Shown: positions 42,369 through 51,712 of the stretch, piece after piece
Layout: each line of letters opens with the position of its first letter
How positions within the stretch are numbered: position 1 is the stretch's first letter
From: Micromonospora radicis
GTDB lineage: Bacteria > Actinomycetota > Actinomycetes > Mycobacteriales > Micromonosporaceae
Length of the DNA: 64,000 bases
Direction of reading: 5' to 3'
Assembly: GCF_003583405.1 (NCBI RefSeq)
Contig: NZ_QXEC01000029.1
Span: 1 to 64,000 of the forward strand
Position numbers and translations under genes: made by a program
Notes under the pieces: model-generated
Told to the model about the DNA's origin: nothing
Seen by the model: the letters and a program-made list of their open reading frames with translations, nothing else
Database searches by the model: none

Positions 42369-42800
42369 TCAGCCGCTTGTGGGGCGGGCGGCGGCCAGGT
42401 CGGCGGCGACGTCGTGCGGGTCGGCGCCGAGGTCGAGGCGGCTGAACAGGTGCAGCGACTCGCCGGAGTCGATCTCCAACGCCGGGCCGGCGAAGCCGCG
42501 TCCGGAGCGGCGTCCGACCCGGATGCCCTCCACCGCTGGCCAGGGCAGGTGCCGACGGCCGGTCCAGCCCGCCGGCACGGTGATGCCGTCCGGATCCACC
42601 GCCAGCCGTACCGGTGCGATCAGATCCCGCACCGCCCATCCGGCGAGGGTCGCGGCACCGAGCGCGCCGAGCACCGGCCGGAGCAGGTCGCCGCTGGCGA
42701 GCAGGATCCCCAGGGCGAGCACGGTGGCCGCCGCGACCAGCTTGAGCACCGGCAGGGCCGGGGGTACCCGCCACTGTCTGGTGACCGTCTCGTAAGGCAC
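42369..42800 (-). CDS. PH-domain (bPH-type) membrane protein
   Basis: 143 residues from GTG 42800. Two membrane helices in the first 60 residues (LPVLKLVAAATVLALGILLA and LLRPVLGALGAATLAGWAV) precede a PH-like beta domain: VRLAVDPDGITVPAGWTGRRHLPWPAVEGIRV. This matches low-molecular-weight actinobacterial PH-domain proteins (PF10756-type). Role unknown. The 121-base gap after the rhomboid gene holds direct CGGCCGG repeats. Confidence 0.8.
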   Translation of the reverse strand: MPYETVTRQWRVPPALPVLKLVAAATVLALGILLASGDLLRPVLGALGAATLAGWAVRDLIAPVRLAVDPDGITVPAGWTGRRHLPWPAVEGIRVGRRSGRGFAGPALEIDSGESLHLFSRLDLGADPHDVAADLAAARPTSG

Positions 42801-42887
42801 CCGACCAGCATGCCAGCCGTGCCGTGGGCGGACGTCCGGGCGAGGTGGGCGTAGGATCGGCAGCAGCCAAGTTACCGGGGAGTAGAC

Positions 42888-44060
42888 ATGAGTGACGCGG
42901 TTGTCGTCGGTGCGGTGCGTACCCCGGTCGGGCGGCGCAAGGGCAGCCTGGCCGGGGTGCATCCGGTCGACCTGTCGGCGCACGTGCTGCGCGCCCTCGC
43001 CGAGCGCACCGGCATCGACCCGGCCCAGGTCGACGACGTGGTGTGGGGTTGCGTCTCCCAGGTCGGCGAGCAGTCGTGGAACGTCGCCCGCAACGCCGTG
43101 CTGGCCGCCGGCTGGCCCGAGTCGGTGCCCGGCACCACCCTCGACCGGCAGTGCGGCTCCAGCCAGCAGGCCCTGCACTTCGCGGCCGCCACCGTCCTCT
43201 CCGGCCAGGCCGACCTGGTCGTCGCCGGGGGCGTGGAGTCGATGACCCGGGTGCCGATGGGGTCCAGCGTGGCCGGTGGCTCGCCGTTCACCGCGCAGAT
43301 CCTGGCCCGCTACCGGGGCGTCGAGGGGGTGGCCGAAGACTCACCGCTGCCGTTCAACCAGGGCGTCGGCGCGGAACTGATCGCCCGGCGGTGGCGCCTG
43401 TCCCGTACCCAGCTCGACGAGTTCGCCCTGGCCAGCCACGAGAAGGCGGCCGCCGCCCAGGACGCCGGGGCGTTCGAGGCCGAGCTGACACCGGTCGCGC
43501 TCGCCGACGGCGGGAAGTTCGCCGTGGACGAGGGCGTACGCCGGGACACCTCCCTGGCGAAGCTGGGCGAACTACCCACCCCGTTCCGCCCCGACGGCGT
43601 GGTCACCGCCGGCTCGGCCTCGCAGATCTCCGACGGTGCCGCCGCGCTGGCGGTCACCACCAGCGAGTGGGCCAGCCGGCACGGGCTGCGGCCGCTGGCC
43701 CGGATCCACACCGCCGTCGTCGCCGCCGACGACCCGGTCGCCATGCTCACCGCGCCGATCCCGGCCACCGCGAAGGCGCTGCGCCGCGCGGGGCTGGGCA
43801 TCGAGGAGATCGGGGTGTACGAGGTGAACGAGGCGTTCGCCCCCGTACCGCTGGCCTGGCTGGCGGAGACCGAGGCCGACCCGGAGCGGCTCAACCCGCG
43901 CGGCGGGGCCATCGCGCTCGGCCACCCGCTCGGCGGATCCGGCGCCCGGATCATGACCACGATGCTCGCCCACATGCGCGACAACGGCATCCGGTACGGC
44001 CTGCAGACCATGTGCGAGGGCGGCGGCATGGCCAACGCGACCATCGTCGAGCTGCTCTGA
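42888..44060 (+). CDS. thiolase (acetyl-CoA C-acetyltransferase/3-ketoacyl-CoA thiolase)
   Basis: 390 residues. The acyl Cys is C89 in LDRQCGSSQQALHFAA, the His is H346 in ALGHPLGGSGAR and the second Cys C376 in MCEGGGMANA; all are present. The GVESMTRVPMGS and NEAFAPVPLAW motifs are intact. Length and the QCGSSQQA variant fit the steroid/branched 3-ketoacyl-CoA thiolase group. It stands alone, without a hydratase or dehydrogenase neighbour, so whether it degrades or synthesises is undecided. Confidence 0.93.
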   Translation: MSDAVVVGAVRTPVGRRKGSLAGVHPVDLSAHVLRALAERTGIDPAQVDDVVWGCVSQVGEQSWNVARNAVLAAGWPESVPGTTLDRQCGSSQQALHFAAATVLSGQADLVVAGGVESMTRVPMGSSVAGGSPFTAQILARYRGVEGVAEDSPLPFNQGVGAELIARRWRLSRTQLDEFALASHEKAAAAQDAGAFEAELTPVALADGGKFAVDEGVRRDTSLAKLGELPTPFRPDGVVTAGSASQISDGAAALAVTTSEWASRHGLRPLARIHTAVVAADDPVAMLTAPIPATAKALRRAGLGIEEIGVYEVNEAFAPVPLAWLAETEADPERLNPRGGAIALGHPLGGSGARIMTTMLAHMRDNGIRYGLQTMCEGGGMANATIVELL

Positions 44061-44140
44061 CACCGAACCGCCCGGGGCGTCGTCGGCCGGCGAAGGGAAA
44101 CCCGGTCGCGGCGCCCGGGCGATCGGGCTAGCTTGCCCGG

Positions 44141-45136
44141 GTGACCGAAGCCGCCGCACCGCAGACCGACTGGGCCGACCCGCGGTGGCGGGGCGCCGCC
44201 CTGGACTGGGTGACCGAGGCGCTCGCCCGTACCGGTCGCCGGGTCGCCGGCCCGGTGGAGCCCCGGGTCCGTCCCTGGTCGCTGGTCTGGCGGGTGCCCA
44301 CCGACGGCGGTGACGTGTGGTTCAAGGCCAACAGCCCGGGCACCAGGTACGAGGCGGCGTTGCTCGCCGTGCTGGCCCGGCTCACCCCGGGCCGGGTGCT
44401 CGAACCGATCGCGGTGGACGCCGCCGCGGGCTGGGCGTTGCTGCCGTCCGGTGGCCCGACGTTGCGCGAGGTGGCGGGCGGTGACGACGACCTGGCCGGG
44501 TGGGTGCGGGCACTTCCCGGGTACGCCGAACTTCAGCGGGTCGCCGCCGGCCACGTCGACGAGCTGCTCGCCCTCGGCGTACCCGACCATCGTCCCGAGG
44601 CGCTGCCGGGGCTCTTCGCCGAGCTGCTCGACGACCGGGCGGCGTTGCTGATCGGCGCGCCGGACGGGCTGTCCCCCGAGGTCCACGACCGGCTACGCGG
44701 GCTGCTGCCCCGGTACGCGGAGCGTTGTCGATGGCTGGCCGGCAGCGGGATCGAAGCGTCGATCCAGCACGACGACCTGCACGACGGCAACGTCTTCGCC
44801 GGCCCGGCCGGCCACCGCTTCTTCGACTGGGGCGACGCATCGGTGGCCCACCCCTTCGGCACCATGCTGGTCACGCTGCGGTCGATCGCCCACGCCACCG
44901 GGCGTTCCGGCAGCGACCCGGCGCTGCTGCGGCTGCGTGACGCGTACCTGGAGCCGTGGACGGACCGGTCCGATCGGGACACCCTGCGGCAGGTGGCACA
45001 GGTGGCCGCCGAGGTGACCGTGGTCAGCCGGTCGCTCTCCTGGCGGCGGGCCCTGGCGACGGCCGACCCGAGCCGGGCGGAGTACGCCGCCGCCGTGCCG
45101 GGCTGGCTGGAGGAGTTGCTCGCCACGCCGTGCTGA
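44141..45136 (+). CDS. aminoglycoside phosphotransferase (APH) family protein
   Basis: 331 residues. SIQHDDLHDGNVFAGPAGHRFFDWGDASVAHPFGTML is the Brenner-like catalytic core (HDDLHDGN, then the metal-binding DWGD). N-lobe: VWFKANSPGTRYEAALLAVL with the conserved Lys. The fold is a small-molecule or sugar kinase; most actinobacterial members are not resistance genes. GTG start. There are no linked transport or resistance genes. Confidence 0.85.
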   Translation: MTEAAAPQTDWADPRWRGAALDWVTEALARTGRRVAGPVEPRVRPWSLVWRVPTDGGDVWFKANSPGTRYEAALLAVLARLTPGRVLEPIAVDAAAGWALLPSGGPTLREVAGGDDDLAGWVRALPGYAELQRVAAGHVDELLALGVPDHRPEALPGLFAELLDDRAALLIGAPDGLSPEVHDRLRGLLPRYAERCRWLAGSGIEASIQHDDLHDGNVFAGPAGHRFFDWGDASVAHPFGTMLVTLRSIAHATGRSGSDPALLRLRDAYLEPWTDRSDRDTLRQVAQVAAEVTVVSRSLSWRRALATADPSRAEYAAAVPGWLEELLATPC

Positions 45137-45241
45137 CCGGTCGGTCGCGGCCGTCATGGCTGCTCACCGCCGTAACGTGGAATTTGCAAAAAGCACGTTC
45201 GTGAGCCACGTCACCCAGCGAACACCATCGTTGGGCAGAGC

Positions 45242-45754
45242 ATGGACGTCTTCTCCCGAACGTTCCTTCCGGCCGCCGCCGAGGCCGGGCTGGCGGTGCA
45301 GACCGCCAGCCGGCACATGCCGGTGTTCCGTCGCTGCGTGGGTTCCGGCGACGCCACCGTTCTGGTCACCCGATGCAGCCGGCCCGACCGGCCGATGTCC
45401 GGTGAGTACCTCCTCCTGCTCACCCACCGACGACTCGTGATCACCCGGCAGACCCGGGTACTGCACCGGCTCCAGCTGCACCTCAACACCGAGCTGCGGG
45501 AACTGAGCCACGTCACCTGGAGTCCCGACCCGAGGCAGCACTCCGTCGAACTGGCCGCCACCGCCATCGACGGCATCCGCGAACGGTTCCTGATCCGCAC
45601 CCAGCACCCGAGGCAGGTGTGGCAGCTCGACGCGCTGCTCAACCACGCCTTCCGCACCCGGGTGCGCAGCGCCCAGCCCCGGGTGGTGGCCACCGTCGCC
45701 GAAGCACCCGCCGCCGGCCGGCGCGCCGCGTTCAAGCCCGCCGTGGCCCGCTGA
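45242..45754 (+). CDS. conserved hypothetical protein
   Basis: 170 residues. Mixed alpha/beta sequence with SGEYLLLLTHRRLVITRQTRVLHRLQLHL and a C-terminal helix (HPRQVWQLDALLNHAFRTRVR); the middle may be a PH- or bacterial-GRAM-like beta barrel. No signal peptide or membrane segment. The 105-base region upstream has a local A-rich tract (GCAAAAAGC) and probably the promoter. I recognise no family. Confidence 0.7.
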   Translation: MDVFSRTFLPAAAEAGLAVQTASRHMPVFRRCVGSGDATVLVTRCSRPDRPMSGEYLLLLTHRRLVITRQTRVLHRLQLHLNTELRELSHVTWSPDPRQHSVELAATAIDGIRERFLIRTQHPRQVWQLDALLNHAFRTRVRSAQPRVVATVAEAPAAGRRAAFKPAVAR

Positions 45755-45824
45755 CCGGGTGTTCTTACCGAACCCGAACACTGACTGACGCCGCCGTACC
45801 CCGGCGATCGGCAATCATGGCCCG

Positions 45825-46517
45825 GTGACCGTCGACAACCCGCGGCGTGGGCTGGTCCTCGTCGTGGAGGACGAGCCGAGCATCGCCGACCTGGTTCGGC
45901 TCTACCTGAGCCGGGACGGCTTCGGCGTCCACGTCGAAGCCGACGGCGTCGCCGGCCTGGCCGCCGCGCGTCGGCTGCGGCCGGTGGCGTGCGTACTCGA
46001 CATCGCCCTGCCGGGCCTGGCCGGTACCGAGATCTGCCGGCGGCTACGCGAGGGCGGCGACTGGACCCCGGTCATCTTCCTCACCGCCCGCGACGACGAG
46101 GTGGACCGGATCGTCGGCCTGGAACTGGGCGCCGACGACTACGTCACCAAGCCGTTCAGCCCACGGGAACTGGTGGCCCGGGTACGCGCCGTGCTGCGGC
46201 GTACCGCCGGTCCGCCGGACCAGGCCGAGGCGCCGCTGCTGCTCGGTCGGGTCGCGCTGGACCCGGCCCGCCGTACGGTGACCGTGGACGGCGCACCCGT
46301 GCAGCTGACCTCCACCGAGTTCGACCTGCTGGCGTACCTGATGGGTCGGCCGCGTCGGGTCTTCACCCGGGAGGAACTGCTGGCCCGGGTGTGGGGGTAC
46401 GCCGCCCACGCGGGCACCCGCACGGTCGACGTGCACGTGGCACAGATCCGGGCGAAGCTCGGCGCGGCGAGTGTGATCCGGACCCACCGGGGCGTCGGGT
46501 ACGCCGCCGATGCCTGA
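45825..46517 (+). CDS. OmpR-family response regulator
   Basis: 230 residues. Receiver with E15-D16, phospho-acceptor D59 (VACVLDIALPGLAG) and K109 (YVTKPF). The winged helix runs from about 135 to 228 (LTSTEFDLLAYLMGRPRRVFTREELLARVWGY, THRGVGYAAD). GTG start. It overlaps the kinase gene by 8 bases. Its target may be the lipoprotein gene downstream. Confidence 0.95.
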   Translation: MTVDNPRRGLVLVVEDEPSIADLVRLYLSRDGFGVHVEADGVAGLAAARRLRPVACVLDIALPGLAGTEICRRLREGGDWTPVIFLTARDDEVDRIVGLELGADDYVTKPFSPRELVARVRAVLRRTAGPPDQAEAPLLLGRVALDPARRTVTVDGAPVQLTSTEFDLLAYLMGRPRRVFTREELLARVWGYAAHAGTRTVDVHVAQIRAKLGAASVIRTHRGVGYAADA

Positions 46518-47895
46518 CCCCCGTCGTACGCTGACCGCCCGCGCGGTGCTGGTGACCTGCGCGGTGGCCCTGGTGTCGGTGCTGGTGACCGCGTTGGTCG
46601 CGGTGCCGGTCGCGGTCCGCGCCGCGGAACGGCGGGACCAGCAGGCGTTGGCCGTCCAGGCGCAACTCGCCGCCGACCTGCTGCGGGCCCGGCCCGGCCG
46701 GGTCCGCGACCTGGCCGGCGAGCGGCTGGTGCGGCAGTTCGCCGCCCAGGGCATCGACGTGTACGTCGTCTCCGCCGGTCGGGTCGACCAGCCCGGCCTG
46801 CCGGCGCAGGTGGTGACCCGGGTGGCCGGCGGGAACGACGTCTCCGGGCGACGACTGGTGGCCGGGCAACGGGCACTCGTCGAGGGGCGGGCGTTGCCCG
46901 GCGGCGACGGCGTGGTGCTGACCCGGTCCGCCGGTGTCGGCGTGTGGCGGCAGGTGCTGCGGGGGCTGTGGCTGCCGCTGCTGGCCGGGCTGGCCGCCGG
47001 GGCCGTCGCCGGGACGTTGCTCGCCCGCCGGCTGGCCCGGCCGATCCGGCGGGCGGCGGCCGCGGCGGCCCGGCTGCGCGCCGGGGACCGCTCGGTCCGG
47101 CTGCCGGTCGAGCCGCCCGCCGAGGTGGCCGACCTGGCGTACGCCCTCAACGGGTTGGCGGCGGCGCTGGCCACCAGCGAGGGCCGCCAACGGGAGTTCC
47201 TGCTCTCCGTCTCGCACGAGCTGCGTACCCCGTTGACCGCGATCCGTGGCTACGCCGAGGCGCTGGCCGACGGTGTGCTGGCGCCCGAGTCGGCGGCGGA
47301 CACCGGCCGGACCATGCTGGCCGAGGCGGAACACCTGGACCGGCTGGTCGCCGACCTGCTGGCGCTGGCCCGCCTGGAGGCGGTGGACTTCCCGCTGGCG
47401 CCGGTGCCGGTCGACCTGGCCCGGCTGGCCGCCGACGCCGGCCGCACCTGGGCCGACCGCTGTGCCGCCCTCGGCGTGGTGTTCCGGGTCGAGGCGGGCG
47501 CGCCGTCGGTGCCCGCGTACACCGATCCGGGACGGATCCGGCAGGTGGTCGACGGGCTGCTGGAGAACGCGCTGCGGGTGGTACCGCCGGGTGCCCCGGT
47601 GGTCCTCGCGGTGCGGCCGGCGGGGGCGGACCCGGCCGCCGGTGGGCTGCTGGAGATCCGCGACGGCGGGCCGGGGCTCACCGACGACGACCTGGCGGTG
47701 GCCTTCGAGCGCGGTGCGCTGCACCAGCGGTACCGGGGGCTGCGCAAGGTCGGCAGCGGGCTCGGGCTGGCCCTCGCCGCCGGCCTGGTGCGCCGGCTGG
47801 GTGGGCAGATCAGCGCCGGCCACGCGCCCGAGGGCGGTGCGGCCTTCACCGTCCGGCTACCGGCGGCTCCTTACCCACCTCGAACATCGGCCTGA
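46510..47895 (+). CDS. membrane sensor histidine kinase
   Basis: 461 residues. Two helices (about 12-36 and 152-172) bracket a ~110-residue extracytoplasmic sensor, then HAMP, HisKA with H236 in LLSVSHELRTPLTAIRGYAEAL, and HATPase with DGLLENALRVVPP, DGGPGL and SGLGLALA. The N-box reads ENALRVV, lacking the usual second acidic motif residues but functional-looking. Paired with the preceding regulator; signal unknown. Confidence 0.95.
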   Translation: MPDPRRTLTARAVLVTCAVALVSVLVTALVAVPVAVRAAERRDQQALAVQAQLAADLLRARPGRVRDLAGERLVRQFAAQGIDVYVVSAGRVDQPGLPAQVVTRVAGGNDVSGRRLVAGQRALVEGRALPGGDGVVLTRSAGVGVWRQVLRGLWLPLLAGLAAGAVAGTLLARRLARPIRRAAAAAARLRAGDRSVRLPVEPPAEVADLAYALNGLAAALATSEGRQREFLLSVSHELRTPLTAIRGYAEALADGVLAPESAADTGRTMLAEAEHLDRLVADLLALARLEAVDFPLAPVPVDLARLAADAGRTWADRCAALGVVFRVEAGAPSVPAYTDPGRIRQVVDGLLENALRVVPPGAPVVLAVRPAGADPAAGGLLEIRDGGPGLTDDDLAVAFERGALHQRYRGLRKVGSGLGLALAAGLVRRLGGQISAGHAPEGGAAFTVRLPAAPYPPRTSA

Positions 47896-47958
47896 TCGTC
47901 CGCTCATCCCGCCGTACGACGCTGGGGGCGACGGCGACACCGAGGAGAGGACGACGAG

Positions 47959-48552
47959 ATGACACGCAGGGGAACCTTCACCGCCACCACCGCACTGCTC
48001 GTGGCGGTCACGTTGGGCGCCACCGGTTGCGGTGGTGTGGCGCAGGGCGGCCGGGACGCCGCGCAGGAGGCCGTCGACGTGGTCGCGGCGCTGGGCGCCG
48101 AGGGTCAGGCCCTCGCCGCGCTCGGCTTCGACCCCGCCGAGTTGGATCCCGAACCGGCGGCTTCGGAGCCGCCGGCCGAGCCCGCCGCGACCACCGGGAC
48201 GCCCCACCGGGAGCGGGTCGAGCAGTGGCGCGAGCGTCGGGCGGCCCGGGTGCTGCTGCGCCGCGACACGCTGCACGGTGAGGCCGTCGTGCAGACCAGG
48301 GACGGCGGTACGAAGACCGTCGCGGTGCAGCGCGGTGAGGTGACCGCCGTCGACGGCGACCGGATCACCGTGAAGTCGGCCGACGGCGTCACCCAGAGCT
48401 GGACCTTCGCCGACGACCTGCGGGTGATCGAGCGGCGCCGGACCATCCGGTCCACCGACATCCAGGTCGGCACCGAACTGGGGGTGGCCGGCACCAGGAA
48501 CGCCGACACCCTCGTCGCCCGGCTGATCGTCGTTCCGCTCGACCGGGACTGA
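47959..48552 (+). CDS. putative lipoprotein with C-terminal OB-like (DUF5666-type) domain
   Basis: 197 residues. The signal peptide ends in GATGCGGV, a lipobox that puts Cys24 at the membrane outer face. A Pro/Ala/Glu-rich spacer is followed by a basic helical part (ERVEQWRERRAARVLLRR) and a beta-rich end (GEVTAVDGDRITVKSADGVTQSWTFADDLRVIE) like DUF5666. GAGGAGAGG lies upstream. Position after the two-component pair suggests it is part of the same regulon or acts as the signal modulator. Confidence 0.78.
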   Translation: MTRRGTFTATTALLVAVTLGATGCGGVAQGGRDAAQEAVDVVAALGAEGQALAALGFDPAELDPEPAASEPPAEPAATTGTPHRERVEQWRERRAARVLLRRDTLHGEAVVQTRDGGTKTVAVQRGEVTAVDGDRITVKSADGVTQSWTFADDLRVIERRRTIRSTDIQVGTELGVAGTRNADTLVARLIVVPLDRD

Positions 48553-48612
48553 CCGCGGACCCGCCGGGCGGTGGGCGTTCCCGCCCGGCGGTATCCCCGG
48601 CCCCGGCGTGAC

Positions 48613-50883
48613 TCAGTCCGGTGCGGGCAGGGCGTAGCCGACGAAACTGCGGAACTCGAACTGCCAGCCCGCCGGCACCAGGTCGGCGCAGAGCGTACGG
48701 CTGCCCACGCAGACGATCGCGTCCAGCGAGGCCGGATCGGCGGGCGGACGGTCATCCAGCACCGACTGGAGGGCCAGCAACTCGGGTGGGCGCCCGTCGG
48801 CGTCGCGCAGCAGCAACCACCAGGGGTACTCCCAGTCGTCGTTGCGCTGCGACAGGCCGATCCGGCGCGCCTCGGCGACCCGTACCGCGTCGGCGGCCCA
48901 GTGGTACTCCGCCGTCCACTGCGGGCGACGCAGGAACCGCATGTCCCACTCGGCCGTGGTGAAGACCGACCCCGCGCCGACCAGCCGGCGGGGGAAGCCG
49001 TACGACACCGCCAGCACCCCGGCCAGCGCGCAGGTGGTCAGCACCGTCACGGCGAGGGTCGCGGCGACCGGACGGCGCCCACCCGCCGCGCGCCCCGTCC
49101 GCGTCGGGGCGCCGTCCCGCGCCGGGTCGACCGCGCCGGCCGCGGCCGAGCGGCGCAGCAGCGCGTCCAGCCAGAGCCCGGCCAGCGGTACGGACACCGC
49201 CACGGCGTAGAGCAGCAGCCGGTTCCCCCAGGGCTGCCACTTGATCATTGCGGTGTGCAGCACCACGGCGGTGACCACCGCCAGGCCGTACGCCCGCAAC
49301 GCGCCCGCCGACCCGGGGCTGATCCGGGCCGGACGGCGTAGCGCCGCCACGACCCCGATCAGCGCCAGCGCCCCGGCCAGCGGGAAGGCCACCCGGTCCT
49401 CGTCCGGGTACCACGACGGTTCCGGAAACCGCTCCTGGCCGAAGGTGATGGCACGGTCCTGCGGGTCGACCCCGACCAGACCGGCCACGCCGACGATCGC
49501 GTCGGCGGTCACCTCGCGCAACGGGGCCAGCGGGGTGTCCAGCGCGGTGTGCCCGATGCGAAGGGCGTTCACCAGCACCGACGCCGGGTCGTGCCGCTCC
49601 ATCGGTACCGACTCCCGCAGCCGCTCCGGCCCGAGCGGGTGACCGAACTCGGCGTACACCCGGCCGAGGAACGGGCCGACCACTCCGGCGGCGACCACCA
49701 GGATCAGCGCGGAGGCGCCGACCGTACGCCCGATCCCGCCGACCGGCGCCCGCCGCCCGACCGGCCGGTCCCGGTACGCCAGCCGCAGCTGGCCCAGTCC
49801 CCAGAGGACCAGCAGCGGACCCACCGCGAGCAGCCCACTGGTCTTGGTCAGCGCGGTCAGCCCGGTCGCCGCGCCGAGGGCGAGCAGCTCGCCCAGCCCG
49901 GCCCGCCGCCGCAGCCCGTCCAGTGCGAGGGTGGCCGCGCAGGCCACCCAGGCGGCACAGACCAGATCGGTCTGGGTGCTGGTCGCCTGCAACGTCACCA
50001 TCGGCGTGGTAGCCAGCACGAAGGCGGTGAGCAGCTGGGCTCGCCGGCCACCGCCGAGCTGCGCGGTCACCCGGGCGACCGCCAACAGGCAGCCGATCCC
50101 GGCGGCCCACTGCACCAGGTTGTACAGCGCGTCCGATCCGGTGAACAGCCGCAGGTGCAGCAGCAGGTACTCGGCGCCCGGCGGGATGGTCACCTGCCGG
50201 TGGATCGCGGTGGCCCAGAACGCCAGGTCACCCTGGGCCACCCAACGCTCCACCTTGGGCAGGTGGTACGTCTGCGAGTCGAAGTTGTTCGGCGCGGCCA
50301 GCAGGGCGATCAGCAACTCCACCAGGAGCAGCCCGCCGATCGTGCCGGCGAGCAGCCGTTCGCCCCGGCCCGCCGTACGCCAGAAGCCGGTGAGCAGCGC
50401 CCACCAGCCGGCGCCGCCCGGTGTGCCCGGCGCGGAGTCCGCGCCCGGGCCGCTCGCCGGGCGGTCGGGTCCGGTGGGTCGGCTGTCGGTGGCCGTCGCG
50501 GTCGCCAGCGCGGCCGGGACGCCCGACGCCGCGCCGACCAGGGCGGGTGGCGTCGCGGCGGATCGGTCGGTGTCCGGAAGGGAGGCCGCCTCGGCAGCCC
50601 GGTCGCGGCGGGCCCGGTCGACGCGGCGGCGCCAGCCGGCCGCGAGCGCGCAGCCGGTCACGAAGAGCAACCACGCCAGGCCGAACGCGGCCACCGTCAA
50701 CAGCCGCAGCGCGCCCAGCAGCTCGACGGTCAACACCGCGAACGCGCCGGTGGCCAGCGCCGCCCGGATGACCGCCAGGCGCCGGGGCGCGACTGTCTCC
50801 ACGTTGCGTGGCCGCAGCGCTACGGCGAGCAGAGCGGTGGCGGCGATGGGGCCCAGGACGAGCGGAAAGCCGGCGGCCGACAT
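48613..50883 (-). CDS. large integral membrane glycosyltransferase-like protein (GT39/GT-C)
   Basis: 756 residues from ATG 50883. About 12-13 helices; the conserved luminal loop SQTYHLPKVERWVAQGDLAFWATAIHRQ and PPGAEYLLLHLRLFTGSDALYN is typical of dolichyl-phosphate-mannose-type GT-C proteins of actinobacteria. A Pro/Ala-rich insertion (about 105-160) separates the first helices. A C-terminal periplasmic domain (about 650-756) has two Cys (CVGSRTLC). Envelope mannosylation or arabinosylation is inferred. Divergent from the GT2 gene. Confidence 0.85.
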   Translation of the reverse strand: MSAAGFPLVLGPIAATALLAVALRPRNVETVAPRRLAVIRAALATGAFAVLTVELLGALRLLTVAAFGLAWLLFVTGCALAAGWRRRVDRARRDRAAEAASLPDTDRSAATPPALVGAASGVPAALATATATDSRPTGPDRPASGPGADSAPGTPGGAGWWALLTGFWRTAGRGERLLAGTIGGLLLVELLIALLAAPNNFDSQTYHLPKVERWVAQGDLAFWATAIHRQVTIPPGAEYLLLHLRLFTGSDALYNLVQWAAGIGCLLAVARVTAQLGGGRRAQLLTAFVLATTPMVTLQATSTQTDLVCAAWVACAATLALDGLRRRAGLGELLALGAATGLTALTKTSGLLAVGPLLVLWGLGQLRLAYRDRPVGRRAPVGGIGRTVGASALILVVAAGVVGPFLGRVYAEFGHPLGPERLRESVPMERHDPASVLVNALRIGHTALDTPLAPLREVTADAIVGVAGLVGVDPQDRAITFGQERFPEPSWYPDEDRVAFPLAGALALIGVVAALRRPARISPGSAGALRAYGLAVVTAVVLHTAMIKWQPWGNRLLLYAVAVSVPLAGLWLDALLRRSAAAGAVDPARDGAPTRTGRAAGGRRPVAATLAVTVLTTCALAGVLAVSYGFPRRLVGAGSVFTTAEWDMRFLRRPQWTAEYHWAADAVRVAEARRIGLSQRNDDWEYPWWLLLRDADGRPPELLALQSVLDDRPPADPASLDAIVCVGSRTLCADLVPAGWQFEFRSFVGYALPAPD

Positions 50884-51007
50884 GGCGGGAAGTAAACACC
50901 ATCGGCCTGAATGCCTGACCCCCGATCTCCGATGGCAGTCGGCACCACTCCGCTGAGCTGCCAAGCTAGGCTATGGCCGACATACTGCCGCCCTCGTGGA
51001 GATTCCC

Positions 51008-51712
51008 GTGAAGCTGTCGATCCTCATGCCGGTCTACAACGAGGAAGAACGCATCGCGGATGCCCTCAAGCAGGCGCTGGCCGTGGAGTATCCGTGCGAG
51101 ATCGAACTCGTGGTGGTCGACGACGGCAGCCGCGACGGCACCGGCGAGGTCCTCGGCCGGGCCGACGACGCCCGGCTGCGGGTGATCACCCACCAGCGCA
51201 ACGCGGGCAAGGGTGCGGCCATCCGCACGGCGGTCGCCAACGCGGAGGGTGAGTACATGGTCATCCTCGACGCCGACCTGGAGTACGACCCGCAGGACAT
51301 CCCCAAGCTGCTCGCCCCGGTCCTCGACGGCCGGGCCACGGTCGTCTACGGGAATCGGACCTTCGGCAGCCACAGCGCCTACAGCTTCTGGTACGTGATG
51401 GGCAACAAGGGCGTCACGATGGCCGCCAACGTGCTCTTCAACTCCTACATCGGTGACCTGGAGACCTGCTTCAAGCTGATGCCGGTGGAGCTCTACCGCT
51501 CGCTGGACGTCCGGTCCCGGGGGTTCGGGATGGAGGCCGAGGTCACCGGCAAGCTGCTGCGCCGCCGGATCCGGCCGTACGAGGTGCCGATCAGCTACCG
51601 GGCCCGGGGTCGGGAAGAGGGCAAGAAGATCACCTGGCGGGACGGCGTCGAGGCGCTCTGGATCCTCGGTCGCGAGCGCACCCGTCGCCGCCCCGCCGAC
51701 CCCCAGCGCTAG
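51008..51712 (+). CDS. family 2 glycosyltransferase (polyprenol-phosphate mannose synthase-like)
   Basis: 234 residues. SILMPVYNEEERIADAL, VVVDDGSRDGTGEVL and VILDADLEYDPQDIPKLL (DAD/DDG metal and nucleotide motifs) define GT2. ETCFKLMPVELYRSLDVRSRGFGMEAEVTGKL and RGREEGKKITWRDG match DPM1-like enzymes that make polyprenyl-phosphate sugars for GT-C enzymes. GTG 51008 was chosen over GTG 50996 because GGAG is well placed. It probably feeds the neighbouring GT-C protein. Confidence 0.9.
   Translation: MKLSILMPVYNEEERIADALKQALAVEYPCEIELVVVDDGSRDGTGEVLGRADDARLRVITHQRNAGKGAAIRTAVANAEGEYMVILDADLEYDPQDIPKLLAPVLDGRATVVYGNRTFGSHSAYSFWYVMGNKGVTMAANVLFNSYIGDLETCFKLMPVELYRSLDVRSRGFGMEAEVTGKLLRRRIRPYEVPISYRARGREEGKKITWRDGVEALWILGRERTRRRPADPQR

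Noticed and set aside
44141..45136. Aminoglycoside resistance gene
   Set aside because: Only the general APH fold is visible; most actinobacterial members are other kinases, and no resistance context exists.
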